Positions 1 through 6,062 of a stretch of DNA of 9,135 nucleotides are shown piece after piece. The first letter of the stretch is position 1. Each line of letters begins with the position of its first letter. Origin of the DNA: JBBRLA01 sp038231615 (GTDB lineage Bacteria > Myxococcota_A > Polyangia > Palsa-1104 > JAEUJZ01); the NCBI GenBank assembly GCA_038231615.1, contig JBBRLA010000333.1, forward strand, positions 1 to 9,135, written 5' to 3'. A program made the translations under genes and the position numbers. Under the pieces are notes generated by a model. It was not told where the DNA came from. It made no database searches and saw only the letters and a list, made by a program, of their open reading frames with translations.

Positions 1-1
1 C

Positions 2-148
2 AACCTGGCCCAGCAGACGTACCAGGATCTCTTGTCCCAGCCCCGGGACGTCCACATCGAGATCGTCGGCTGGCTGTGGCAGATGGCCTTTACCCTCCAA
101 ATCGACCTGGAGAAACTGCTCAAGCTCCTGCCGCCGGCCCCCGAGTAA
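2..148 (+). CDS. C-terminal 48 codons of an unrecognised protein
   Basis: The reading frame is open from the left edge to a TAA at 146-148, and the start lies outside the window. The visible tail contains a run rich in Leu, Trp and Ile with interspersed charges (IEIVGWLWQMAFTLQIDLEK), followed by a short leucine segment and a Pro/Ala end (LLPPAPE). This looks like an amphipathic helix pair ending in a flexible tail, not a clear transmembrane span. The frame is favoured over the two alternatives because its amino-acid composition is balanced and most third positions are G or C. I do not recognise the family and propose no function. It converges on the frameshifted channel gene, with the 21-bp repeat array between them. 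Confidence 0.6.
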   Translation, partial: NLAQQTYQDLLSQPRDVHIEIVGWLWQMAFTLQIDLEKLLKLLPPAPE

Positions 149-651
149 GGCCAGCCAAGAAGATCACGACAAAGCAGCCCCCATCGAGCAGCCCTGCTTA
201 CATAAGTAAATACGTAAGAAAATACCTAGTTCATCCCCACTCCTGCCGCCGAACCCAGCGCGGCATCGCCGGCCCATATTCCGTCGCCGGAATCCGCCTC
301 CGCTGCATCGCCGGCCGATATTCCGCCACTGGACGCCGCCCCTGCGGCACTGGACGCCGCCTCCGCTGCATCGCCGGCCGATATTCCGCCACTGGACGCC
401 GCCCCTGCGGCACTGGACGCCGCCCCTGCGGCACTGGACGCCGCCCCTGCGGCACTGGACGCCGCAATTGCGGCATCACTAGCCCATATTCCGCCGCCGG
501 AATCCCCTTCCGCGGCACCGCCAGCCGATATTCCGCCACCGGAAGCCGCAATTGCGGCATCGCTGGCCTATTTTTCGCCGCTTCCTATCAGAGTGCCTTC
601 CGGCTTTATGTGGTGGTTTGATTGAAATGAGGGAGCTGCGGCGCTTCGCGA
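149..651. other. Gap between convergent genes, mostly repeat array
   Basis: About 500 bp separate the plus-strand stop at 148 from the minus-strand channel stop at 652. Positions 149-259 are comparatively AT-rich, with stops in two of the three plus frames; the third stays open but has no start codon here, and no recognisable gene is present. Around 195-230 lies a run of TTAC/GTAA and AAATAC motifs that could be promoter-like, but no convincing -35/-10 pair was found. Positions 260-574 are the 21-bp repeat array, listed separately. Positions 575-651 carry the end of the repeat-phase reading frame (stop TGA at 623-625) and nothing else recognisable. No U-tract terminator was seen for either flanking gene. 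Confidence 0.5.
260..574 (+). repeat. Phased 21-bp tandem repeat array, about 15 units
   Basis: About fifteen consecutive 21-bp units run without a single insertion or deletion. A core unit, GCGGCACTGGACGCCGCCCC plus T, occurs with little change at 407, 428 and 449. The 63-bp block at 302-364 is repeated at 365-427, differing only in the last triplet. Outer units are more diverged but stay in phase: ATTCCG motifs at 278, 488 and 530 are multiples of 21 apart. In the frame beginning at 260 each unit encodes seven residues, alternating types such as AALDAAP, PPLDAAP and AASPADI, and this frame stays open from 230 to a TGA at 623-625. There is no ATG, GTG or TTG upstream of the array in that frame after the TAG at 227-229. 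It may therefore be a gene fragment or non-coding minisatellite. Because 21 is a multiple of three, the other frames are also open and prove nothing. Confidence 0.85.
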
Positions 652-924
652 TCAATGACGCGGGCGCCTGGACTGACCGGGGAGCAGCCGGCGCAAGAGT
701 TCGCCAAGATCTTCGCCCGATCCCAGACAGATCAACAGGTCGCCTTCATGCAGCACCGTGCTGCTCGATGGGCCTCCCAGGATCTCGCCGGTGCTGCGGC
801 GAATCCCCAGGACGATCGCGCCGGACTCGCCGCGCAGGGCGGCGTCGCGGAGGGTCTTGTTGATGAACGGGCACTCCGACTCGCCGGGGAGCAGGATCTC
901 CTCGATGTAGACTTGGCCGGCACC
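652..924 (-). pseudogene. Displaced TrkA-C (RCK_C) end of the channel gene
   Basis: This segment lies in the -1 frame relative to the channel N-terminal part and encodes about 90 residues starting GAGQVYIEEILLPGESECPF. It shows the typical RCK_C pattern: an acidic strand (IEEI), a small residue and Lys-Thr-Leu (NKTLRDAALR), a Gly-Ala strand (GAIVLGIRR), then a hydrophobic L-x-x-GD-x-L strand (VLHEGDLLICLG). It has no start codon of its own at the junction and makes sense only as the continuation of the upstream channel frame. Restoring it needs a one-base insertion, a two-base deletion, or a -1 ribosomal slip within the CACCACCAAG stretch at 921-930. No classical slippery heptamer is present, so slippage is the least likely reading. 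Confidence 0.75.
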
Positions 925-1751
925 ACCAAGAGCGTGTCCAGGAGGTCCACTCCCTGGGGCCGCAAGGCCAGGGTCGCCATGCGTTTGGCCCCCGTCAGGT
1001 ACGGCGAGACGATGCGGTCCGCCCCGATCTTCGCCAGCTTGGCCGCGCCCTCCGCCGAGGCCGATCGGCTGATGACCACCACCTTGGGGTTCAAGAGCTT
1101 TGCGGAGAGCACGATGTACAGGTTCTCCGCATCCGAAGGCAGGGCGCAGAGCACGCATCGGGCGCGCTCGATCCCAGCCTGGTTGAGCATCTGGTCGGTG
1201 CTGGCGTCCCCCACCAGCGCCGGGTAGCCCTGCTCCTCGACCAGGCGCACCTGCTCCGGGTTTTTCTCGATGACCACGAAGGGGGCCCCCTCGGCGGCCA
1301 GGTCCTTGGCGATCTGCTGGCCGATGCGCCCGTAGCCGCAGACGATGTAGTGCTGATCCAGGTTGCTGATCATCTTGATCCTGCGCCTGAGGTTGATGCC
1401 TTCCTGAAAGTACCCCTCGGACACCGCCCAGGCGAGCTGATTGATCAGGTTGCCCAGGGCGGCCACGCCGCCCATGATCAGCACGATGGTGAAGACGCGG
1501 CCCGAATCATGAAGCGGGTGCGTCTCCCCATAGCCGACCGACGAAAGGGTGATGGTAGTCATGAAGAGGCTGTCGAGGAAGCCCCACCTCTCGATGAGCA
1601 TGTAGCCGGTGGTGCCGAAGACGACGACGATGGCGATAAACGCCAGGCCCAGGCGAAGCTGGTGCCGCATGTGCAGATAGCGCGCCAGGCGAGGGCGCAC
1701 GCCCGGTCCCGGAGACGATCCCGCGTGCAGCATCTTGCCCGACTTCGCCAT
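652..1751 (-). CDS. Two-TM potassium channel with RCK (TrkA-N/TrkA-C) domain, frameshifted
   Basis: The ATG at 1751 begins a protein with an N-terminal helix (about residues 32-52), a pore helix with a selectivity filter SVGYG (71-75), and a second helix (84-110). A Rossmann RCK/TrkA-N domain follows, opening HYIVCGYGRIGQQ (glycine motif 139-144) with an acidic residue E162 at the end of the second strand. This is the MthK/GsuK-like plan of a K+-selective pore gated by ligand binding to cytosolic RCK domains. At about residue 276 (plus positions 921-926) the frame breaks. The first frame runs on as Arg/Ser/Pro-rich nonsense to a stop at 732, whereas the TrkA-C sequence continues in the -1 frame to a stop at 652. 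Joined, the product would be about 366 residues, a normal size. No good ribosome-binding site precedes 1751; the AT-rich 36-bp gap to mltG could hold a promoter. It may be a pseudogene or a sequencing error. Confidence 0.85.
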
Positions 1752-1787
1752 CTCTTAGTGAAATATAAATATAGTCTTGCGCCGCGG

Positions 1788-2918
1788 CTACTTGTGCTTC
1801 TGATAGCGGTTCACCGCGGCCTGGTGCTCTTCCAGCGTGGCGGAGAACTGATGGGTGCCGTCGTTGCGCGAGACGAAGTAGAGATAGGGCGTGCTGTCGG
1901 GGCTCAGCACGGCCTTGAGGGCGGCCTTGCCGGGGTTGCAGATCGGCCCCGGCGGCAGCCCCTCGTGCGTGTACGTGTTATACAGGTTGTCCTTGTCGTC
2001 CAGGTGGATGCGCCGGATGCGCCCCTCGAACTTCTTGCACGCCTCGCTCTTTTCCAGGGGTACGGTGCAGCCGTACACGATCGTCGGGTCGGTCTCCAGG
2101 CGGTGGGGCCGGAAGCTGGGCAGGCGCAGCCGGTTCAGGAACACCCCGGCGATGCGCGGGCGCTCCTCGGAACGGGCGGTCTCTTTCTCGACCAAGCTGG
2201 CCATGGTGATGATCTCGCGGTCGTTGAAGTTGTACTGCCGGTTCAGCACCCGCAGCCCCTCGAAGAACTGCCCCTTCAGCTCGCCCATGACGCGCTGGCT
2301 GCGCTTGACGAGCTGCGGCAACACCTTGGCACAACTGCTCCCAGGCGGGAACTTGTAGGTGTCGGGGTACAGATAGCCTTCCAGCGAACCGCCGGTCACC
2401 CCCAGGGACAGGGCGTAGGCCGGGTCGCGCATCAGGCGGTCGGCCTCCTCCTTCTTGCAGATGCCGGCGTCGTCGAGAAGCTGGGCCACCTCCAGGAGGT
2501 TCTTGCCCTCGGGCAGGGTAACCGGTACCTCCAGCTCGCGGGCCCCGTTGAGCAGGTTGTCGAGCACCTGATGCGGGGTCATGCGCGCCGACAGAGCGTA
2601 GGCGCCAGCGCGGATCTTGGACGCGGCGCCGCGCTCATTGGCATAGAAGCGAAACCACTGTGGGTGGGTGACCACCTGCTTGTCGCCGAGCATGCGGGCG
2701 ATGTCCGAGAGGGTCATGCCCTTGCCCACTACGATCTTGACCTCCCTGGGGCCGAGATCGGGACCCGGGTGCTCGGGGTAGCGGATGGCCTGCCAGGCCA
2801 GGTAGCCGATGACGGCGAAGAACGATCCTACCGTCAGCAACACCACCGCAGCGGCCTTGCCCATGGGCGTCGTCGGCAGCGGCGTTCTTTGCGAGGTCCC
2901 CTGGCCGAAGGACTTCAC
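1788..2918 (-). CDS. mltG: Endolytic murein transglycosylase MltG (YceG-like)
   Basis: The product cuts nascent peptidoglycan glycan strands at the inner membrane and ends glycan elongation. With the GTG start at 2918 it is 376 residues, slightly longer than typical MltG proteins. There is a short cytoplasmic tail, one membrane anchor (about 21-42), a LysM-like N-terminal part (about 58-130) and the YceG catalytic domain. Family motifs are intact: the catalytic glutamate in ASLVEKETA (E244), RIAGVFLNRL (256-264), LETDPTIVYG (274-283), YNTYTHEGLPPGPICNPG (313-330) and YLYFVSRNDGTHQFS near the end. The GTG is chosen over an in-frame ATG at 2972 because it has AAAGGA six bases upstream and shares the sequence GTGA with the ruvX stop. 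An internal ATG at 2864 would leave almost nothing before the anchor. The pair ruvX-mltG is probably co-transcribed and translationally coupled. Confidence 0.95.
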   Translation of the reverse strand: MKSFGQGTSQRTPLPTTPMGKAAAVVLLTVGSFFAVIGYLAWQAIRYPEHPGPDLGPREVKIVVGKGMTLSDIARMLGDKQVVTHPQWFRFYANERGAASKIRAGAYALSARMTPHQVLDNLLNGARELEVPVTLPEGKNLLEVAQLLDDAGICKKEEADRLMRDPAYALSLGVTGGSLEGYLYPDTYKFPPGSSCAKVLPQLVKRSQRVMGELKGQFFEGLRVLNRQYNFNDREIITMASLVEKETARSEERPRIAGVFLNRLRLPSFRPHRLETDPTIVYGCTVPLEKSEACKKFEGRIRRIHLDDKDNLYNTYTHEGLPPGPICNPGKAALKAVLSPDSTPYLYFVSRNDGTHQFSATLEEHQAAVNRYQKHK

Positions 2919-3367
2919 CGTGGGTCCTTTGGGAACTCCGGCGGCGCGGCCGGTTTCTGCAAGTCGAGCCAACCCTGGAGGATCACCGCCGCGGCCAGGC
3001 GATCGATGACCTGCTTCCGCCGCTTGCGGGACAGGTCGGCCTCCATGAGGTACTCGGTGGCCTCGACGGTGGAGTAGCTTTCGTCAATGTAGTCGATGGG
3101 CAAGCCGGCCGCGCGGAGGGCATCGCCAAAGACGCGGACGCGGACGGCGCGGTGTCCCTCGTTGCCCTCGCAGTCATACGGCAGGCCGACGACGGCGCGG
3201 TCAGCGGAAAGCTCGCGGCACAGGGCCATGACCTGTAGCACGTCGGCCTTGGTGCCCTTGCGGGAGAGGGTGCGCACCGGGTGGGCGCACATCTGCAGCT
3301 CATCGCTGGTGGCGACGCCGATGGTCTTGCTACCTACATCCAGGCCGAGAACGCGCACCCGACGCAC
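2915..3367 (-). CDS. ruvX: RuvX/YqgF family putative pre-16S rRNA nuclease (Holliday junction resolvase-like)
   Basis: This is a 150-residue RNase H-fold protein of normal family length. In this family it acts as a nuclease in 16S rRNA 5'-end maturation and is related to Holliday-junction resolvases. Visible motifs are the first acidic strand VLGLDVGSKTIGVATSD (D10), the VVGLPYDCEGNEGHRA loop (59-74), the second acidic pair in IDYIDESYSTVEA (D95/E96), and the third acid in VIDRLAAAVILQGWLD (D122). The usual Arg after D-E in that second motif is a Ser here, and the loop has YDCEG in place of the more common N-x-D-G. The reading frame extends far upstream into the NO reductase gene, but homology begins only at VRVLGLD, so the GTG at 3367 (or the one at 3358) is taken as the start. 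Neither has a strong ribosome-binding site. It overlaps mltG by 4 nt. Confidence 0.92.
   Translation of the reverse strand: MRRVRVLGLDVGSKTIGVATSDELQMCAHPVRTLSRKGTKADVLQVMALCRELSADRAVVGLPYDCEGNEGHRAVRVRVFGDALRAAGLPIDYIDESYSTVEATEYLMEADLSRKRRKQVIDRLAAAVILQGWLDLQKPAAPPEFPKDPR
2925..2930 (-). promoter_or_regulatory. Ribosome-binding site of mltG (decides a GTG start)
   Basis: Read on the minus strand this is AAAGGA, followed by a six-base spacer and GTG at 2918-2916. It lies inside the last codons of ruvX, and the ruvX stop TGA overlaps the GTG as GTGA. This supports coupled translation and argues against the longer reading that begins 54 bases earlier. Confidence 0.7.
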
Positions 3368-3449
3368 GATGCCACGACGACCCGGGCCCGTCAAGTTGTG
3401 GCGCCACCAGATTTTGTCAGTCAGGGCCAGTTTCGCCAATGGGAACCTG

Positions 3450-3474
3450 AGCCGGTCCCGCGCAAGGACCGGCT
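3450..3474 (-). terminator. Perfect 9-bp hairpin just after the NO reductase gene
   Basis: AGCCGGTCC at 3450-3458 pairs perfectly with GGACCGGCT at 3466-3474 around a 7-base loop. It sits 24 bases past the NO reductase stop and about 80 bases before ruvX. No run of T follows on the minus strand, so a classical rho-independent terminator is not shown. It could instead be a mRNA 3'-end stabiliser or an attenuating hairpin separating nor expression from ruvX-mltG. Confidence 0.5.
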
Positions 3475-3498
3475 GGATCTGACCTACCGGGATAGGCG

Positions 3499-5775
3499 CT
3501 AACCCTCTTCCGTGAAAAGGGTGCCCTCCTGCGCCGTCGATCCCTGTCCGCGATGGCGCACCCCAAGCCAACACAGCCAGAGCAGAGGCAACACGCCCCC
3601 GAGAATGAAGAGCGCGTCTCCGGGAAGCCTCAACCATTCGAGGAAGCGGTTGGTCGGGTTGGTCAGATAGCTTGCTTGCCGGGCCTCGTAGTAGCCATGC
3701 TGAACGGACTCGTAGAGCTGCAAGATACCCAGGGGGAAAAGCGTCACGAAGACCATCCACGCCAGGCCGATGTTCAGCGACCAGAAGCTGATCTTGGCCG
3801 CCCGATCAGACCACTTCTCTTCCGGGATCAGGTAGCGCAAGCCAAAGAGTGCCAGTGCGACCGCCAGCATTCCATAGACGCCCATCATGGACGCATGGCC
3901 GTGGTTCGCCGTCAGCGCAGTGCCGATCTCGTAATACGAGACGATGGGCAGGTTGATCAGAAATCCGAGGATGCCTGCACCGACGAAATTCCAGAAGCCC
4001 ACGGCGACCAGGAACAGGATCGACCAGCGATGCGGGAACGGATGTCTGGTGTTCTCCGACTGTCGGCTGCCGAGCCGTAAGAAGCTCCACGCCTCCAGCG
4101 TCAGGAAGGTCAACGGGATCACCTCTGCCGCCGAGAAGACCGCTCCCAGCGCCAGGTGCTCGACCGGCTCGCCGGAGAAGTACAGGTGGTGCATCGATCC
4201 GATGACGCCGCCGGCAGAGTAGAGGATGATGTCCAGATAGATGAGGCGCAGCGCCACGCGCTCTTCGACAACGCCCAGAAGCACGAAGAGATAGGCGACC
4301 ATGATGGTCGTGAACAGCTCCAGGAAGTCCTCGACCCACAGATGGACGACCCAGAAGCGCCAGAAGTCGGTCGTCGTGAACTTGTCGTCTGGGTGCGCAA
4401 GGAGCCCGACGGCATAAAAGGCGGGGATCGCCAGAGCGCCGAAGAAAAAGAGCCATGGCATATTGCCCTTGTGTTCCCCGCGAAGGCGAGCACTCAGCCC
4501 GCGGTACAGGATCGCCACCCAGGCGAAGAGCCCGATACACAAGAGCACTTGCCAGAACCGGCCGAGATCCAGATACTCAAAGCCCTGGTTGCCGAACCAG
4601 ATGCTGGTGGTCCAGCCATGAATTCCGGCCAGCTCTCCGCCCAGGCTCCCGATGACAACGATGGTCAGGGCGCCAAGCAGGCCGTAGGCCAAAAGGTGCT
4701 GACTCCGCGGCTCGTGCCCGGCGATAAGCGGAGTGAGGAAGATGCCAGCGGCCAGGAATGACGTCGCGACCCACAAGATCGATAGCTGGACATGCCAGGT
4801 ACGAGCGAGTTGATAAGGAAAGAAGCGGGCCAGATCGATGCCAAAGAAGCTGGAGAGGTCGGCGCGGTAGTGTTGCGCCGCGGCTCCAACCAGGACTTGC
4901 ACGAAGAAGAGCAGCACCATGACCAGGAAGAACCAGGCGCAAGCCCGCTGCGCGGGCCAGAGCCGCACCTCGCGCGGTCGCCGGAACAGGAGCTGGTGTT
5001 GTTCGCGCCCGTGCCAACCGAGGAAGTTCCAGCGGCCGAAGACGGCGAAGAGGATACCCGCGCCCCCTAAAAGCGCCGCCAGCGATAGCATGCTGAAAAC
5101 CAGCGCCGCGGCAGTTGGCTGGTTCTTCACCAGCGCCTCGGGCGGCCAGTTGTTGGTGTAGGAGTAGTCCTTGCCGGGGCGCTGTGCCGAGGCGACCCAT
5201 GCGGACCAGGCGAAGAAGCTGGTGAGGGCGTGGATGTCCGTCGCGCCGGACAAGCCCTTCACGCTGACTCCGGTTTGGGCGGGCGGCAGCGCGAAGAACT
5301 GCTCGTAGTGGCTCTGGACCTCGGCGAAGGCGCGCTCCTGGGCCAGGGTGAAGCGCAGCGTACCCGACCCCGCATCGTAGCGGTTGGTCTTGAAGTCGGC
5401 GACCACGCGCTCCGCTGGACTGCGCTCGCCCGCACGCTCGTAGAAGCCTTTTGCACTCAGGGCTGCGCGCCGCAGATAGTCGGCAGTGAAGTCGGGGCCC
5501 AGATAGGCCCCGTGACCGAAGATCGATCCGTACTCCATGAGTCCGGTGCGCAGAAAGATCCGCTGGCCGTCTCGAACGTCTGTGCCAGAGAAGACCAAGG
5601 TCTCGTTCTGTGTGACGACGAGCGCGGGGATCGGCGGTCCCGCGACGTAGGTACGGTAGGCCAGCAGCCCCAACACGAAGAATCCGAAGAGGACCACCAG
5701 CGCGGCAGCCTGAACCCAGCCTCGCGAGACGAGCAAGTCCTTGTTCGGCGGATATTTTTCTACATTCGTATTCAT
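3499..5775 (-). CDS. norB: Quinol-dependent nitric oxide reductase (qNor), single subunit
   Basis: This inner-membrane heme-copper-superfamily enzyme reduces 2 NO to N2O with quinol electrons. At 758 residues it has the usual qNor length. An N-terminal helix (about 22-42) is followed by a periplasmic domain (about 43-220) with the conserved LMEYGSIFGHGAYLGPDF segment and no CxxCH heme-c site. A NorB-like core of about 12 helices follows. The FeB ligands are all present: H478 and E482 in HLWVEDFLEL, and H529/H530 in SMHHLYFSGEP. Heme ligands are H328 (RTWHVQL) and H625/H627 (NHGHA). By offset to the known Geobacillus stearothermophilus qNor structure, the quinol pocket H328/E332/F336/D746 corresponds to H302, D306, F310 and D720, so Glu is replaced by Asp. 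The intact FeB set argues for a reductase and against a nitric oxide dismutase. The start is ATG at 5775 with no clear ribosome-binding site. No norR or other denitrification gene is adjacent, which suggests NO detoxification. Confidence 0.95.
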   Translation of the reverse strand: MNTNVEKYPPNKDLLVSRGWVQAAALVVLFGFFVLGLLAYRTYVAGPPIPALVVTQNETLVFSGTDVRDGQRIFLRTGLMEYGSIFGHGAYLGPDFTADYLRRAALSAKGFYERAGERSPAERVVADFKTNRYDAGSGTLRFTLAQERAFAEVQSHYEQFFALPPAQTGVSVKGLSGATDIHALTSFFAWSAWVASAQRPGKDYSYTNNWPPEALVKNQPTAAALVFSMLSLAALLGGAGILFAVFGRWNFLGWHGREQHQLLFRRPREVRLWPAQRACAWFFLVMVLLFFVQVLVGAAAQHYRADLSSFFGIDLARFFPYQLARTWHVQLSILWVATSFLAAGIFLTPLIAGHEPRSQHLLAYGLLGALTIVVIGSLGGELAGIHGWTTSIWFGNQGFEYLDLGRFWQVLLCIGLFAWVAILYRGLSARLRGEHKGNMPWLFFFGALAIPAFYAVGLLAHPDDKFTTTDFWRFWVVHLWVEDFLELFTTIMVAYLFVLLGVVEERVALRLIYLDIILYSAGGVIGSMHHLYFSGEPVEHLALGAVFSAAEVIPLTFLTLEAWSFLRLGSRQSENTRHPFPHRWSILFLVAVGFWNFVGAGILGFLINLPIVSYYEIGTALTANHGHASMMGVYGMLAVALALFGLRYLIPEEKWSDRAAKISFWSLNIGLAWMVFVTLFPLGILQLYESVQHGYYEARQASYLTNPTNRFLEWLRLPGDALFILGGVLPLLWLCWLGVRHRGQGSTAQEGTLFTEEG

Positions 5776-5830
5776 GACGGCGGATTATGCACCTGCGCGG
5801 CGCCACCCGTGAGCATGTTGATGCCTACAA
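5776..5830 (-). promoter_or_regulatory. Possible nor promoter region
   Basis: Reading toward the NO reductase gene, a CATAAT (5789-5784) preceded directly by TG resembles a -10 element. It would start transcription within a few bases of the ATG, matching the absence of a ribosome-binding site. About 35 bp further upstream, plus-strand TTGATGCCTACAA (5818-5830) has a perfect TTGAT half-site of the FNR/DNR box. The other half is one base too close (ACAA instead of N-ATCAA), so it is at best a degraded site. No -35 hexamer is visible. Confidence 0.2.
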
Positions 5831-6052
5831 GCTGCTATGGCAGCCCAAGCGCCAGCGGATACCGATGGGTAGTCCAAACCCGGCAGACTGCTGGCGTCCG
5901 TTGATCGCGTGCCGAAGCGAGCGGTCACGGACGCCAAGGAAGTCGAGCACGTAGGGGTCAGGGAACCCAACGGCCTTCAGCAGCGCGAGAGCCACCACCC
6001 GCTGCCGTCGTCGCTGGACGGTGCCTGAACCCGGTCGAGGACTTGACGCGGG
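5825..6052 (-). pseudogene. Unrecognised reading-frame relic, possibly HTH-like
   Basis: On the minus strand an open frame from just after a TGA (6055-6053) to a TAG at 5827-5825 encodes about 75 residues. Its middle part looks like genuine protein: RRRQRVVALALLKAVGFPD followed by YVLDFLGVRDRSLRHAINGR. It is basic, has two predicted helices, a turn and another helix, and roughly three quarters of third positions are G or C. There is no ATG; two consecutive GTG codons near 5999 are the only starts. The tail after residue 60 looks disordered. This could be the remnant of a DNA-binding protein or transposase N-terminus, but I do not recognise a family. It shares its bases with the hairpin at 5892-5936, which may alone explain the conserved look. 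Confidence 0.25.
5892..5936. repeat. Long imperfect inverted repeat between nor and the toxin-antitoxin pair
   Basis: TGGCGTCCGT at 5892-5901 is the exact reverse complement of ACGGACGCCA at 5927-5936. Inside these arms, GATCGC (5903-5908) pairs with GCGGTC (5921-5926) with one wobble, after a single bulged T at 5902. The result is a stem of about 16 bp with a 12-base loop. No T-run follows on either strand, so it is not an ordinary intrinsic terminator. It could be a REP-like element, a structured leader, or the scar of a mobile element. Confidence 0.6.
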
Positions 6053-6056
6053 TCAA
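6043..6056. promoter_or_regulatory. Perfect TTGAC-N4-GTCAA palindrome upstream of the toxin
   Basis: TTGAC at 6043-6047, spacer GCGG, and GTCAA at 6052-6056 form an exact dyad of the size and pattern recognised by FNR/DNR/FixK-type regulators (TTGAY-N4-RTCAA). It ends 6 bases before the ATG at 6063 and 21 before the ATG at 6078. Its position over the start of the toxin gene also suits an autoregulatory operator bound by the MqsA-like protein. The match to AACCT-type MqsA operators known from Escherichia coli is poor. Being about 270 bp from the nor start, it is an unlikely direct nor activator site. Confidence 0.4.
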
Positions 6057-6062
6057 CACCAT

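Noticed and set aside
231..560. Minus-strand frame of 109 codons through the repeats (MPQ-x-RRPVPQG repeats)
   Set aside because: It is the reverse reading of the same 21-bp array, with an unnatural Arg/Pro/Gln composition and no ribosome-binding site.
260..574. CRISPR array
   Set aside because: Units are directly adjacent with a 21-bp period and no unique spacers, and no cas gene is present.
76..621. Plus-strand reading frame of 181 codons across the gene tail and repeat array
   Set aside because: It begins inside the upstream gene in another frame, is Arg/Cys-rich in the array, and is open mainly because the 21-bp repeat keeps all frames free of stops.
1350..3077. Long plus-strand frame of 575 codons opposite mltG and the channel gene
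   Set aside because: It is a high-GC antisense shadow: composition is biased to His, Gln, Arg and Val, and the opposite strand carries MltG and channel motifs.
3499..5775. Nitric oxide dismutase (Nod) instead of NO reductase
   Set aside because: Nod proteins have substitutions in the FeB ligands and quinol site. Here all three FeB His and the Glu are kept, as are three of four quinol-site residues.
5818..5830. FNR/DNR box for nor
   Set aside because: TTGATGCCTACAA has one good half-site, but the dyad is one base short and not centred at the expected distance, so it is noted only as a weak possibility.
5230..5904. Plus-strand frame of 224 codons opposite the NO reductase start
   Set aside because: It is antisense to a well-supported qNor gene and has no recognisable motif.
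5892..5936. Integron attC site
   Set aside because: The hairpin lacks the RYYYAAC/GTTRRRY ends, and no integrase or cassette structure is present.
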